A DNA stretch of 64,000 bases from an uncultured Agathobaculum sp. (GCA_944384725.1 CALWUJ010000003.1:1-64000), one strand, 5' to 3'; counted from the first letter of the stretch, positions 7,433-16,176 are shown. Made by a program: numbers and translations. Notes: a model not told the origin generated them from the sequence alone.

Positions 7433-9025
7433 ATGACATCCTACTGCTCGCTGCTGTATCTGGCCGCTTTTTTGCCGGCAGTGGTGCTCGTTTACCGTAT
7501 TCTGCCGCAGCGTCTGCGCTGGGTAGCGCTGCTGGCGGCAAGCTATACGTTTTTCTGGTCGGTCAGCGGCAAGCTGTTGGTGTTTCTGCTGTTTTCCACC
7601 GTTTCTATTCACCATTTCGGCCTTTGGCTTTCTGCCGAACAGCAAGACCGCGACTATCGTCTCGCCGCTGCCGCCCCTGCCGAACGCAAAGCCATCCGGC
7701 AGCGCTTTATGCGGCGGCAGCGGCGTATCCTCCTGTTTGCGTCGCTTCTGCATGTCGGCATCCTGATTACACTCAAATACGCGGCTTTCTTCAGCACCAA
7801 CCTCAACACGCTGCTGCACGCACTGCGTTTTCCGGTTTCGCTGCCCGTACCCGCGTTTTTGCTCCCCATCGGTATCTCGTTTTATACCTTGCAGGCCCTC
7901 TCCTATCTGCTCGATGTCTACCGCGGCACGATCCGCGCCGACCGCAATCTGGCGCGTCTCGCACTCTTCCTCGGCTTTTTCCCGCAGATCATGGAAGGGC
8001 CGATCTGCCGCTATGGGCAGACCGCGCAGCAGCTGTGGGAAGGCCGCCCGATCACCTGGCAGGGCCTGACCTTCGGCATGCAGCGCATTTTGTTCGGCCT
8101 GATTAAAAAAATCGTCATTGCCGACCGTCTCAACCTGCTCATCAAAACCGTTTTCAACGATTACGCCCTGTATGACGGCGGCGTGATCGCACTGGCTATG
8201 GTGTGCTACACCTGCCAGCTTTACATGGACTTCTCCGGTACGATGGATGTGGTCATTGGCAGCGCCGAGATCTTCGGCGTGCGCCTGCCTGAAAACTTCC
8301 GTCAGCCGTTTTTCTCCCGCAGCATTTCCGAATTCTGGATGCGCTGGCATATTACACTGGGCACATGGTTCAAGGACTATGTCTTTTATCCGCTGTCCAT
8401 GTCCGGCCCGCTGAAAAAGCTGACGGGTGCAGCGCGCCGCCGTCTGGGCAACCACTATGGCCCGCTGCTCTCCGGCTCATTTGCACTGGGCGTGGTCTGG
8501 CTGTGCAACGGCCTTTGGCACGGCGCAGGCTGGCATTACATCTTTTTCGGCCTGTATCACTTCGCGCTCATCCTTGCGGGCAGCCTGTTTGACCCGCTGG
8601 CGCAGCGCGTGACCGGTTTCCTGCACATCGACCGCAACGCACTGCCCTACCGCATCTTCCAGATCGTGCGCACCGCGCTGCTGGTCTGCGTGGGCGAGCT
8701 GTTCTTCCGTGCCAACGGCCTGCGCGCGGGACTGGCAATGTTCCACACAATGGTGACCGATTTCACGCCTGTCTCTTTCCTCAACCGCAGTTTCCTGACG
8801 CTCGGCATGGATAAGCAGGACTTCATCATCGTTGCCGTTGCCGTTGGCCTGATTCTGCTGATCGGCATCCTGCGGGAGCGCGGCATGTCCCTGCGCGAGA
8901 CGATCGCCAGCCGTCCGGTCGCGCTGCGCTGGTCGGTTTACTATGCCGCGTTCTTCTTTCTGGTCATCTTCGGCGCATATGGCGTTGGCTATGTGCCGGT
9001 CGATCCGATTTATGCCGCATTTTAA
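7433..9025 (+). CDS. MBOAT family membrane acyltransferase (DltB/AlgI-like)
   Basis: A 530-residue polytopic membrane-bound O-acyltransferase, predicted to pass a carrier-bound group across the membrane to a surface polymer. Family signs are LPIGISFYTLQALSYLLDVY, the first conserved His306 in SEFWMRWHITLGTWFKDY, and the catalytic His363 in GLWHGAGWHYIFFGLYH. The last motif is close to DltB, while the first two and the length (DltB is usually about 400) are closer to AlgI-type alginate/peptidoglycan O-acetylases. In this operon, with an adenylation enzyme and a carrier protein, an aminoacyl or amine-bearing acyl donor is more likely than acetyl-CoA. The gene lies 4 bases after the carrier protein and 15 bases before the SGNH gene. 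Confidence 0.9.
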   Translation: MTSYCSLLYLAAFLPAVVLVYRILPQRLRWVALLAASYTFFWSVSGKLLVFLLFSTVSIHHFGLWLSAEQQDRDYRLAAAAPAERKAIRQRFMRRQRRILLFASLLHVGILITLKYAAFFSTNLNTLLHALRFPVSLPVPAFLLPIGISFYTLQALSYLLDVYRGTIRADRNLARLALFLGFFPQIMEGPICRYGQTAQQLWEGRPITWQGLTFGMQRILFGLIKKIVIADRLNLLIKTVFNDYALYDGGVIALAMVCYTCQLYMDFSGTMDVVIGSAEIFGVRLPENFRQPFFSRSISEFWMRWHITLGTWFKDYVFYPLSMSGPLKKLTGAARRRLGNHYGPLLSGSFALGVVWLCNGLWHGAGWHYIFFGLYHFALILAGSLFDPLAQRVTGFLHIDRNALPYRIFQIVRTALLVCVGELFFRANGLRAGLAMFHTMVTDFTPVSFLNRSFLTLGMDKQDFIIVAVAVGLILLIGILRERGMSLRETIASRPVALRWSVYYAAFFFLVIFGAYGVGYVPVDPIYAAF

Positions 9026-9040
9026 GGAGGTGTGTTCCAC

Positions 9041-10000
9041 TTGAAAAAACAAATTGCGCTCCTTATCAAAAGTTCCTGCTTTCTGGTGCTGCTGTGCACG
9101 CTTATGCTGGCCGCCTCCTACCTGTTCATGCCCAAGAATAACCACAAGGCGTTTGGCGTCAATGATGCCGAAATGCTGGCCAGAGGTATTCTGGGCGAAC
9201 GCGAAAACTCAATCGACGTTCTGGTCGTAGGCGACAGCGAAGCATACAGCTCGATTTCCCCCATGCAGATGTGGGAAGAGCACGGGTTCCGCTCCTATCT
9301 TTGCAGCACGCCCGCCCAGCCGCTTTACGACTCTTACCGCTATCTCCGGCAGGCACTCGAACGGCAAAGTCCTTCGGTTGTTGTGCTGGAAACCAACGCG
9401 ATTTTCCGCCCGTATAAGCTGAACGATTATCTTCTCTCCCGCGCGAAAAACCTGTTTTCCATTCTGCGCTATCACGACCGCTGGAAATCGCTCAAGGTCA
9501 ATGACTTCGGCCGTCCGGTGGAATACACCTGGACGGATGACCTCAAAGGCTTCCGCTATAATCCGGCCGTTGCCGCTGCCAGCACCAAGAACTATATGGT
9601 GCCGACCGACGCGGTCACTCCCATTCCCGCGCTCAATGAATCCTGCCTGCAAGACATGATCACGCTGTGTCAGGAAAAAAATGCCGAGCTGATTCTGGTC
9701 AGTACTCCGAGCACCATCAACTGGAATCAGGCGCGGCACAACAGCATTGCAGCCTTTGCTAAGGAAAACGATTTGACCTATCTCGATCTCAACACCATGC
9801 CCAAAGAGGTGCCGATCGACTGGGCGCGTGATACGCGCGACCGCGGCGACCACCTCAACTTTGCCGGCGCGGTCAAGGTTTCCGCTTTCCTCGGCAAATA
9901 TCTGCAAGAAACCTATTCGCTGCCCGATCATCGCGATGCTGCGCACGACAGCAGCTGGAACGATGCACTGGGACGCTACCGCAACATTGTGCGCGGATGA
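9041..10000 (+). CDS. Membrane-anchored SGNH/DltD-like transfer protein
   Basis: A protein of 319 residues with one N-terminal membrane anchor (about 6-28) and an extracytoplasmic SGNH-hydrolase fold. Ser66 in VVGDSEAYSS is the block-I nucleophile, and Asp270/His271 in DRGDHLNFAG form the block-V pair. It fills the place of DltD or AlgJ/AlgX-type proteins, which complete transfer of the modifying group to the wall polymer outside the membrane. The TTG at 9041 is preferred: AAGGAGG at 9024-9030 sits 10 bases before it, while the in-frame GTG at 9032 is only 1 base away. It is the last gene of the operon, followed by a terminator. Confidence 0.83.
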   Translation: MKKQIALLIKSSCFLVLLCTLMLAASYLFMPKNNHKAFGVNDAEMLARGILGERENSIDVLVVGDSEAYSSISPMQMWEEHGFRSYLCSTPAQPLYDSYRYLRQALERQSPSVVVLETNAIFRPYKLNDYLLSRAKNLFSILRYHDRWKSLKVNDFGRPVEYTWTDDLKGFRYNPAVAAASTKNYMVPTDAVTPIPALNESCLQDMITLCQEKNAELILVSTPSTINWNQARHNSIAAFAKENDLTYLDLNTMPKEVPIDWARDTRDRGDHLNFAGAVKVSAFLGKYLQETYSLPDHRDAAHDSSWNDALGRYRNIVRG

Positions 10001-10017
10001 TTCTCTCTTCCTTATAG

Positions 10018-10055
10018 CAAACGAGGCTGCACCCGATCCGGGTCAGCCTCGTTTG
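10018..10055. terminator. Bidirectional terminator between converging genes
   Basis: CAAACGAGGCTG (10018-10029) pairs with CAGCCTCGTTTG (10044-10055). It lies between the SGNH gene stop (plus strand) and the ferredoxin-flavodoxin gene stop (minus strand), and can serve both. Confidence 0.8.
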
Positions 10056-10059
10056 TATA

Positions 10060-10821
10060 TTACAGATACAGTTCATTCTCCGGCCGTTTTTGCATAAACG
10101 GAGCAAGCTTCTGCGCTAGCATTCCCTGCACCTGCGCAGGCAAGGCGCGCGCCTTCGTCGGGCAGACAGATACGCACCGCATGCAAGTGATGCACCGTGT
10201 CTGATCGGTTTGCGACGGGTTCTCCAACGAAATCGCCTGTGCCGGACAGGATTTTGCGCACTCGCCGCAGCTGACGCAGGCATCGCCCGCCATGGGGACA
10301 ACCGGCATACCGGTCCACTCCCGATAGGGACGGTCGCCCGGCACCTGCAGCACGCTCTTCTCTCCCTTGTCGAGCTTTTCCGCGATGCGTGCGCCGAATT
10401 CGGCCAGCTGTGCCTCGTCCTGTGCATCCGGTCGACCAATCGCCAGATCACGAACGATGGAATGCTCCGCCAACAGCGCCGTCCCTGCTGTTACGCAAAA
10501 GCCCTGTGCTTCCAGCAGATCGTCCAACTCGACCAATGCATCCTCATAGGCACGGCCGCCGTAAACCGCTGCGGTAATAGCACGCGCGCCGCCGCCTGTG
10601 AACCGCCGCAGCCGCTCCACCATCAATGCGGGCAGCCGACCGCCGTAAACCGGCCCGGCAACCAGCACCACATCCTGCGGCGCAAACTCTTTTTCCGACA
10701 GCTGCGGCAGGGTCAGGTCGATTTCCTCCACCTCTGATGCAATGCGCTGCACCAGCAGCAGCGCCGCGCGGCGTGTTCCACCCGTCGGGCTGAAATGAAG
10801 TACGGTTATCCTATCCGGCAT
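10060..10821 (-). CDS. EFR1-type ferredoxin-flavodoxin fusion protein
   Basis: A 253-residue redox protein. The N-terminal half (about 1-150) is a flavodoxin-like fold with the FMN phosphate loop FSPTGGTRRAA near residue 9. The C-terminal part has two 4Fe-4S motifs, CVSCGECAKSCP and CITCMRCVSVCP. Such proteins carry low-potential electrons in anaerobes; the partner is unknown. The start at 10821 was chosen because AAGGAAGG lies just upstream and the flavin loop then begins near residue 9; the upstream in-frame codons have no such support. It stands alone and is divergent from the alcohol dehydrogenase gene. Confidence 0.85.
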   Translation of the reverse strand: MPDRITVLHFSPTGGTRRAALLLVQRIASEVEEIDLTLPQLSEKEFAPQDVVLVAGPVYGGRLPALMVERLRRFTGGGARAITAAVYGGRAYEDALVELDDLLEAQGFCVTAGTALLAEHSIVRDLAIGRPDAQDEAQLAEFGARIAEKLDKGEKSVLQVPGDRPYREWTGMPVVPMAGDACVSCGECAKSCPAQAISLENPSQTDQTRCITCMRCVSVCPTKARALPAQVQGMLAQKLAPFMQKRPENELYL

Positions 10822-10852
10822 GGTAATCCTTCCTTTTCTGTTTGATTGCATC

Positions 10853-10881
10853 ATTATATCACGAAAGGCACATCCTGTCAG
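10853..10881 (-). promoter_or_regulatory. Promoter of the ferredoxin-flavodoxin gene
   Basis: CTGACA (10876-10881), 17-base spacer, TATAAT (10853-10858) on the minus strand, about 32 bases before the start codon. Confidence 0.65.
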
Positions 10882-10920
10882 CTGCACATTTATTTCCCTT
10901 CGCTCCAAAACCGCCTGCAT

Positions 10921-10949
10921 TTGACTTTATTCGCGCCGTGCTCTATAAT
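10921..10949 (+). promoter_or_regulatory. Promoter of the alcohol dehydrogenase gene
   Basis: TTGACT (10921-10926), 17-base spacer, TATAAT (10944-10949); near-consensus and 30 bases before the ATG at 10980. It supports the short form of the gene. Confidence 0.8.
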
Positions 10950-10979
10950 AAATGCAATCGGAAAGGGGCGGAGAAAAGC

Positions 10980-12014
10980 ATGCTTGCATACACCTATGTG
11001 GAACCGGGGCACTTTGCCCTGCTCGACAAACCCAAACCGGTTCTGCGCGATGTACGCGACGCGATCGTTCGTGTCACCCTGTCCAGCATCTGCACCAGTG
11101 ACCTGCACATCAAGCACGGCTCGGTGCCGCGCGCCGTCCCCGGCATCACTGTCGGGCATGAAATGGTCGGTGTGGTCGAGCAGGTGGGCGAAGCGGTGCA
11201 GACCGTCAAGCCCGGCGATCGGGTCACAGTCAATGTGGAAACCTTTTGCGGACACTGCTTTTTCTGCCAGAACGGTTTTGTCAACAACTGCGAGGACCCG
11301 GACGGCGGCTGGGCGCTTGGCTGCCGCATTGATGGCGGGCAGGCGGAATATGTCCGCGTCCCTTATGCCGATCAGGGACTGAACCGCATTCCAGATGGCG
11401 TATCCGACCGTCAGGCGCTATTCACGGGTGATATTCTCGCAACCGGCTTCTGGGCTGCCCGCATTTCGGAAATCAAACCCAGCGACACGGTGTTCATCAT
11501 CGGCGCAGGGCCAACCGGCATCTGCACCCTGCTTTGCACAATGCTGCGCAACCCGCGCCGCATCATTGTATGCGAAAGCGACCCCGTACGGCGGCGCTTT
11601 GTGCAGGAGCACTATCCGGATGTGCTGACCGTCTCGCCGGCGCATGCGCTGGAGTTCGTGCGGCACAACAGCGGTCACGGCGGCGCAGATGTCGTGCTTG
11701 AGGTCGCGGGCACGGACGATAGCTTCCGGCTGGCATGGGAATGCGCACGCCCCAACGCAATCGTCACCATCGTTGCGCTATACGACCAACCGCAGATACT
11801 GCCGCTGCCCGATATGTACGGCAAAAACCTGACCTTCAAAACCGGCGGCGTGGACGGCTGTGACTGCGCCGAGATCCTGCAATTGATCGCATCGGGCGAA
11901 CTGGACACGACCCCGCTTATTACACATATTTTTCCGCTTTCGGAAATCGACGCAGCCTATGCGTTGTTCGAGGGCAAACGCGATCATGTCATCAAGGTCG
12001 CCATTACGACATAA
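10980..12014 (+). CDS. Zinc-dependent alcohol dehydrogenase (MDR family)
   Basis: A 344-residue medium-chain zinc dehydrogenase acting on an alcohol, polyol or amino-alcohol with NAD(P). The N-terminal GroES-like domain has the catalytic zinc ligands (Cys in SICTSD, GHEMVG) and four structural zinc cysteines in CGHCFFCQNGFVNNC. The Rossmann part has the dinucleotide loop GAGPTG. The frame is open further upstream, but the ATG at 10980 lies just after a strong promoter and an AAAGGGG site and begins the family N-terminus. The substrate is not clear: sorbitol, threonine and butanediol dehydrogenases are all possible. It is monocistronic. Confidence 0.88.
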   Translation: MLAYTYVEPGHFALLDKPKPVLRDVRDAIVRVTLSSICTSDLHIKHGSVPRAVPGITVGHEMVGVVEQVGEAVQTVKPGDRVTVNVETFCGHCFFCQNGFVNNCEDPDGGWALGCRIDGGQAEYVRVPYADQGLNRIPDGVSDRQALFTGDILATGFWAARISEIKPSDTVFIIGAGPTGICTLLCTMLRNPRRIIVCESDPVRRRFVQEHYPDVLTVSPAHALEFVRHNSGHGGADVVLEVAGTDDSFRLAWECARPNAIVTIVALYDQPQILPLPDMYGKNLTFKTGGVDGCDCAEILQLIASGELDTTPLITHIFPLSEIDAAYALFEGKRDHVIKVAITT

Positions 12015-12047
12015 AAAAAGAACCGCCTCTCGGCGGTTCTTTTTTAT
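12013..12047. terminator. Bidirectional terminator
   Basis: AAGAACCGCC and GGCGGTTCTT form a perfect stem with an A run on one side and a T run on the other. It lies between the alcohol dehydrogenase stop and the hydrogenase stop of the opposite strand. Confidence 0.88.
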
Positions 12048-12053
12048 TCCATC

Positions 12054-13577
12054 TTAGTCAACGAGCTTGTCCAATTCCTTGACATACTCGGTGCCGGTCG
12101 CGGTCTTATGCTCTGCCTGCTTGGCATACAGTCCAACCACCGCTGCCGACTTCTTGATTGCCTGCATGGTACCCGCACCGGCTACGCAGCCGCCCGGGCA
12201 AGCCATACCTTCGAGCAGATAGCCGTTGTACTTGCCGGCCTTGGCTGCCTGCAGCATCTTGCGGCATTCGCGCAGACCCTCGGCGTTAACCACGTTGATC
12301 TCGCGATCCGGATACTTCTCCTTGATAACATTAACGACTGCCTGTGCTACACCGCCCGAAACTGCAAAGTTACGGCCGTCAGTGGAGGCATCGTTAACGC
12401 CGTGCGGATCTTCGGGCAAGGACTCGAGATCGACATGACGTGCGTCGAAAATACCGGTCATTTCCTCAAAGGTCAACACAAAGTCTACTTCACTGCGGAC
12501 ATCCTTGCGCATTGCTTCCAGCTTCTTTGCCGCGCAGGGGCCAATGAAAGCGACCTTTGCGTCCGGATGATGATGCTTGATCAAACGTGCGGTCAGCGTC
12601 ATGGGGGTCAGCGCCATCGAGATGCACTCCGCCTGATCGGGGAACATCTTTTTGGCCATTGCCGACCATGCCGGGCAGCACGAAGTGCCCATATACGGCA
12701 GCTTCTCCGGCACTTCCTTGACAAAGTCGTCCGCTTCCTGTGCTGCGCACAGGTCAGCGCCGATCGCAACCTCCAGAATATCAGCAAAGCCGAGCTGTTT
12801 CATCGCAGCGCGCAGCTTACCCGGCGTAACCTTGGGGCCGAACTGGCCAACAAACGCCGGCGCAACAGCAGCATATACGCGCTCGCCCGCCTGAATTGCA
12901 CGGATCACCTGGAAGATCTGGGACTTGTCCGCAATCGCGCCGAACGGGCAGTTGACCAGACACATGCCGCAGGAAACACACTTTTCGTAATCGATATCCG
13001 CCTTACCGTTCTTATCGCTGCGGATCGCGTCCACACCGCAAGCAGCGGCGCACGGGCGCACCTGATGGATGATCGCCTTATACGAGCAAACATCTACGCA
13101 GCGGCCGCACTTGATGCACTTTTCCTGATCGATGTGCGAACGGCCGTTGTAACGGTCGAGCGTGATAGCGCCCTTGGGGCAGACCTCCACGCACGGATGC
13201 GCGAGACAACCCTGACAGCCGTCGGTGACCATAATTTCGTTTTCCTTGCACGCGTTGCAGGCAAACTTGATGATGTTGACCAGCGGCGGCGTGTAATAGG
13301 TTTCCTCACGGGTTGCCGCCTCAATGTTGTCCGACACCGGAGAATGCTCCGCCGCATTACGGCAGGGCAGGCCCATCGCCAGACGCAGACGTTCGCCGAC
13401 AATTGCACGCTCGAGGAAAATATCGTTGCGGAAATTGCCAACCTCGCCCGGAATGATTTCATACGGGAGCGCTTCGATTCGCCTGTCCGTCGGCCACTCC
13501 GTGTGGTAAGCCATACGGGCTACCTCGCGGAAAATACGACGGCGGATCTCCTGAATGCGGGTCTCTACGCCTCTCAT
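12054..13577 (-). CDS. Monomeric [FeFe]-hydrogenase with multiple 4Fe-4S clusters
   Basis: A 507-residue iron-only hydrogenase that produces or consumes H2. All H-cluster ligand motifs are present: TSCCPAW (Cys300/301), FIGPCAAKK (Cys348) and EGMACPGGC (Cys460 and Cys464). About 100 residues before these (107-215) lies a block of ferredoxin-like motifs, CQGCLAHPCVEVC, CIKCGRCVDVC and CVSCGMCLVNC, enough for several 4Fe-4S clusters. The first 100 residues have no cofactor motif I recognise. No maturase, diaphorase or other hydrogenase subunit is next to it, so it may work with a soluble ferredoxin. The start is supported by AAGGGGG upstream. The subgroup cannot be assigned by eye. Confidence 0.9.
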   Translation of the reverse strand: MRGVETRIQEIRRRIFREVARMAYHTEWPTDRRIEALPYEIIPGEVGNFRNDIFLERAIVGERLRLAMGLPCRNAAEHSPVSDNIEAATREETYYTPPLVNIIKFACNACKENEIMVTDGCQGCLAHPCVEVCPKGAITLDRYNGRSHIDQEKCIKCGRCVDVCSYKAIIHQVRPCAAACGVDAIRSDKNGKADIDYEKCVSCGMCLVNCPFGAIADKSQIFQVIRAIQAGERVYAAVAPAFVGQFGPKVTPGKLRAAMKQLGFADILEVAIGADLCAAQEADDFVKEVPEKLPYMGTSCCPAWSAMAKKMFPDQAECISMALTPMTLTARLIKHHHPDAKVAFIGPCAAKKLEAMRKDVRSEVDFVLTFEEMTGIFDARHVDLESLPEDPHGVNDASTDGRNFAVSGGVAQAVVNVIKEKYPDREINVVNAEGLRECRKMLQAAKAGKYNGYLLEGMACPGGCVAGAGTMQAIKKSAAVVGLYAKQAEHKTATGTEYVKELDKLVD

Positions 13578-13666
13578 AGTTTACATATCCCCCTTGTATT
13601 CAAGTCGTTCATTTGGATGCAGGGCGGTACATTGCCCCATAATAGGGCACATCCATACCTATTATC

Positions 13667-13695
13667 AGAATACCGCAAAGTATCCTTGTTGTAAA
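13667..13695 (-). promoter_or_regulatory. Promoter of the hydrogenase gene
   Basis: TTTACA (13690-13695), 17-base spacer, TATTCT (13667-13672) on the minus strand, followed by a leader of about 80 bases containing a small TGCCC/GGGGCA hairpin (13632-13649). Confidence 0.55.
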
Positions 13696-13776
13696 GACAT
13701 AAATTGTTGAAAATTTAACAATTTTCTGGCGCATAATTTTGCACCCTGCACGCAAGCGCGCACAAGGTGCAAAAAA

Positions 13777-15051
13777 TCAATAAACATACTCGAATTCGAG
13801 ATCACCGATGACGACAAAGTCGCCCTCCTGCACACCCATTTGCTCGAGTTTATCATATACGCCCGCACTCTTGAGCATGCGGTCCATATACTGGCGGGAT
13901 TCGTAGTCGTCCACGTTGACCGAGCCCATGATCTTGTCTACCCACGCGCCCGAAACAACGTAGTAATCCTCCACTTTTTCCACCGTCCAGTCGCGCTCGC
14001 CCGTGGTATCCTCGGGTGTTTCGACGAACTCCGGCTCGTATACGAACACGGGCGGCAGCTCCTTCAGTTCGTGCCATGTCAGCTTCATCAGCTCCGCTAC
14101 GCCCTGATTGGTTGCCGCGGACAGCTCCGCGAACAAGAAGCCATGCTCTTCGGCATACTTTTTCAGCTTTTCGACCGGCTCGCGGTCGTCGCCCAGCAAG
14201 TCGACCTTGTTCGCCACGATGATCTGCGGACGCGCGGCAAGAAACTCGCTGTAACCGGCCAGCTCCGCATTGATCTTTTCGATATCGTCCAGCGGATCGC
14301 GGCCCTCGCTGCCCGCCGCATCCACCAGATGCAGCAGCAGACGGCAGCGGTCAATATGACGCAGGAAGTCGTGTCCCAGACCTGCGCCCTCAGCTGCTCC
14401 CTCAATGATACCGGGGATATCCGCCATAACAAACGACTGTTCCTCACCGACCGAAACCACACCCAGATTGGGCACAAGGGTGGTAAAGTGGTAGTTTGCA
14501 ATCTTAGGCCGCGCAGCGGAAACCATGGAGAGCAGCGTCGACTTACCGACATTCGGGAAACCGACCAGACCGACGTCCGCGAGCAGTTTCAGCTCCAAAA
14601 TAATGTCGCGCTCAATGCCCGGCTGACCGGGCTTGGCAAAGCGCGGCGCCTGTCGGGTCGGGGTGGCAAAGTGCGTATTGCCCCACCCGCCGTTGCCGCC
14701 CTTGGCTGCAACAAACGGTTCGTCGTCCGACAGGTCCTTGATGACCTGTCCGGTTTTCTGGTCACGGATGATCGTGCCGCGCGGCACGCGGATAATCAGA
14801 TCCGCACCATCCTTGCCCTTGCAGCGCTTGCTGCCGCCGTTTTCGCCCGCGCCGGCAACATATTTCTTCTTGTAACGGAAATCCAGCAACGTGGACAGAT
14901 TATCATCCACCTTGAAGATGACCGAACCGCCGCGACCGCCGTCACCGCCGTCCGGTCCGCCGGACGCGACATACTTTTCGCGGTGGAAGCCGACCTTGCC
15001 ATCGCCGCCCTTACCGGACACAATTTTAATCTTGGCAATATCAATAAACAC
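13777..15051 (-). CDS. obgE: GTPase ObgE/CgtA
   Basis: A 424-residue Obg GTPase, needed for late 50S ribosome assembly and linked to stress signalling. The glycine-rich Obg domain covers about 1-158. The G domain has GFPNVGKST (164-172), DIPG (211-214) and NKVD (281-284). A C-terminal OCT domain occupies about the last 90 residues. It follows rplU, prp and rpmA, a common Firmicute order, although a palindromic terminator lies between rpmA and obgE. The region 13578-13776 downstream holds only hairpins and the hydrogenase promoter. Confidence 0.96.
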   Translation of the reverse strand: MFIDIAKIKIVSGKGGDGKVGFHREKYVASGGPDGGDGGRGGSVIFKVDDNLSTLLDFRYKKKYVAGAGENGGSKRCKGKDGADLIIRVPRGTIIRDQKTGQVIKDLSDDEPFVAAKGGNGGWGNTHFATPTRQAPRFAKPGQPGIERDIILELKLLADVGLVGFPNVGKSTLLSMVSAARPKIANYHFTTLVPNLGVVSVGEEQSFVMADIPGIIEGAAEGAGLGHDFLRHIDRCRLLLHLVDAAGSEGRDPLDDIEKINAELAGYSEFLAARPQIIVANKVDLLGDDREPVEKLKKYAEEHGFLFAELSAATNQGVAELMKLTWHELKELPPVFVYEPEFVETPEDTTGERDWTVEKVEDYYVVSGAWVDKIMGSVNVDDYESRQYMDRMLKSAGVYDKLEQMGVQEGDFVVIGDLEFEYVY

Positions 15052-15084
15052 AGGAAAATCCTCCTTTCATACGGTTGTTAAAAC

Positions 15085-15112
15085 AAAATCCCAGACAACC
15101 GTCTGGGATTTT
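15085..15112 (-). terminator. Palindromic terminator between rpmA and obgE
   Basis: A perfect 12-base stem (15085-15096 and 15101-15112) with a 4-base loop, flanked by A/T runs so that it works in either direction. It may reduce transcription of obgE relative to the ribosomal proteins. Confidence 0.7.
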
Positions 15113-15128
15113 GTCAATACTCAATTGT

Positions 15129-15407
15129 TTACTGCGGGTAAACGGAAACCTGCTTGCGGTCCTTGCCCAGGCGCTCGAAACGAACAACGCCCTCAACCTT
15201 TGCAAACAGAGTGTCGTCCTTGCCGCGGCCTACGTTCAGACCCGGATGGATCTTCGTGCCGCGCTGACGGACGAGAATGTTGCCCGCCGGAACGGTCTGG
15301 CCGTCCGCGCGCTTAACACCAAGGCGCTTTGCCTCGGAGTCACGGCCGTTCTTGGTCGAACCTACGCCCTTTTTATGAGCGAAAAACTGTAAGCTAATCT
15401 TCAGCAT
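15129..15407 (-). CDS. rpmA: 50S ribosomal protein L27 with cleavable N-terminus
   Basis: A 92-residue L27. The N-terminus [14 protein letters not shown] carries the Firmicute-type extension, which the protease Prp cuts after LQFF so that the mature end can reach the peptidyl-transferase centre. The rest ([37 protein letters not shown]) is standard. The gene overlaps the end of prp by 14 bases, which couples the ribosomal protein to its processing enzyme. Confidence 0.97.
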   Translation of the reverse strand: MLKISLQFFAHKKGVGSTKNGRDSEAKRLGVKRADGQTVPAGNILVRQRGTKIHPGLNVGRGKDDTLFAKVEGVVRFERLGKDRKQVSVYPQ

Positions 15408-15729
15408 CTGTGTGCACCTCCATTACGCTCAAAAATTCCGAATAATTCTGTTCCAGTACGGAAAGATACAATTTTAACGCACGCAGCGCATCCTGTCCGC
15501 GCTCCACACCGCTTTCCCGCAATGTGATACGGATATGCGTATCTTCATCCTGCGCAGTAGTATCAGCCAGGACATGTTGGATGTCATCGAGCAGTACTGT
15601 CGTCAGCATGACCGCGCTGGAAATCGCCGCGCAAACGATGTCCTCTCCCTCATCCGCGTAGCCCGCGTGACCGAGAATATCCACCGAAAGGAGTTTGTCC
15701 CCCCGCGACGAAAATGTGACCTTCGTCAC
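15394..15729 (-). CDS. prp: Ribosomal-processing cysteine protease Prp
   Basis: A 111-residue Prp (YsxB) protease. The catalytic His is in GHAGYA near residue 21 and the catalytic Cys in [10 protein letters not shown] near residue 33, the order and spacing expected for the family. It removes the N-terminal extension of L27, encoded directly downstream. It lies 4 bases after rplU. Confidence 0.93.
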   Translation of the reverse strand: MTKVTFSSRGDKLLSVDILGHAGYADEGEDIVCAAISSAVMLTTVLLDDIQHVLADTTAQDEDTHIRITLRESGVERGQDALRALKLYLSVLEQNYSEFLSVMEVHTDAED

Positions 15730-15733
15730 AGCC

Positions 15734-16045
15734 TTACGCCTTGATGGACGCGATGGTCACCTTGGTGTACGGCTGACGATGGCCCTGACGCTTGCGGTAA
15801 CCCTTCTTGGGCTTCATCTTGAAGATGTTGATCTTCTTGCCCTTGCCGGTCTTTTCCACCGTGCCGGTTACAGCAGCGCCGGAAACATAAGGAGCGCCGA
15901 CAGTCAGCGAATCGCCCTCGCCTACCGCCAGGACCTCCTCAAACGTAACGGTCGCGCCGTCCTCTACGCCGAGCTTCTCCACGTAGATCACGTCGCCCTC
16001 AGATACCTTGTACTGCTTGCCGCCAGTTTTCAAAATGGCATACAT
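15734..16045 (-). CDS. rplU: 50S ribosomal protein L21
   Basis: A 103-residue L21, beginning [14 protein letters not shown] and ending with the conserved GHRQPYT.V.I..I motif. The in-frame upstream codons up to 16126 are leader RNA, not protein: the ATG at 16045 gives the exact family N-terminus and has AGAGAGGG upstream. It is the first gene of rplU-prp-rpmA. Confidence 0.96.
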   Translation of the reverse strand: MYAILKTGGKQYKVSEGDVIYVEKLGVEDGATVTFEEVLAVGEGDSLTVGAPYVSGAAVTGTVEKTGKGKKINIFKMKPKKGYRKRQGHRQPYTKVTIASIKA

Positions 16046-16146
16046 GTTGGTTTTCCCTCTCTTTCGTTGTAGAGTCACGCTTGGCACGGCGGCGACCGGG
16101 AATCGGGCGCACTTAACAAAAGCCAATGCACAATGCGGCTTTTAGT
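16046..16146 (-). promoter_or_regulatory. rplU leader, probable L21 autoregulatory leader
   Basis: A transcribed leader of about 100 bases lies between the promoter and rplU. It is rich in possible stems and contains the string GCCGTGCCAAGCGTGACTC, similar to what I remember of Firmicute L21 leader RNAs, which bind the ribosomal protein to adjust expression. The structure was not computed; a covariance search with the Rfam L21_leader model would decide. Confidence 0.5.
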
Positions 16147-16176
16147 AGCATACCACAAGCGGCAGGACTATGTCAA
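16147..16176 (-). promoter_or_regulatory. Promoter of the rplU operon inside a hairpin
   Basis: Consensus -35 TTGACA (16171-16176), 18-base spacer, TATGCT (16147-16152). The -35 box lies at the loop of a perfect inverted repeat (16159-16168 and 16177-16186). Confidence 0.7.
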
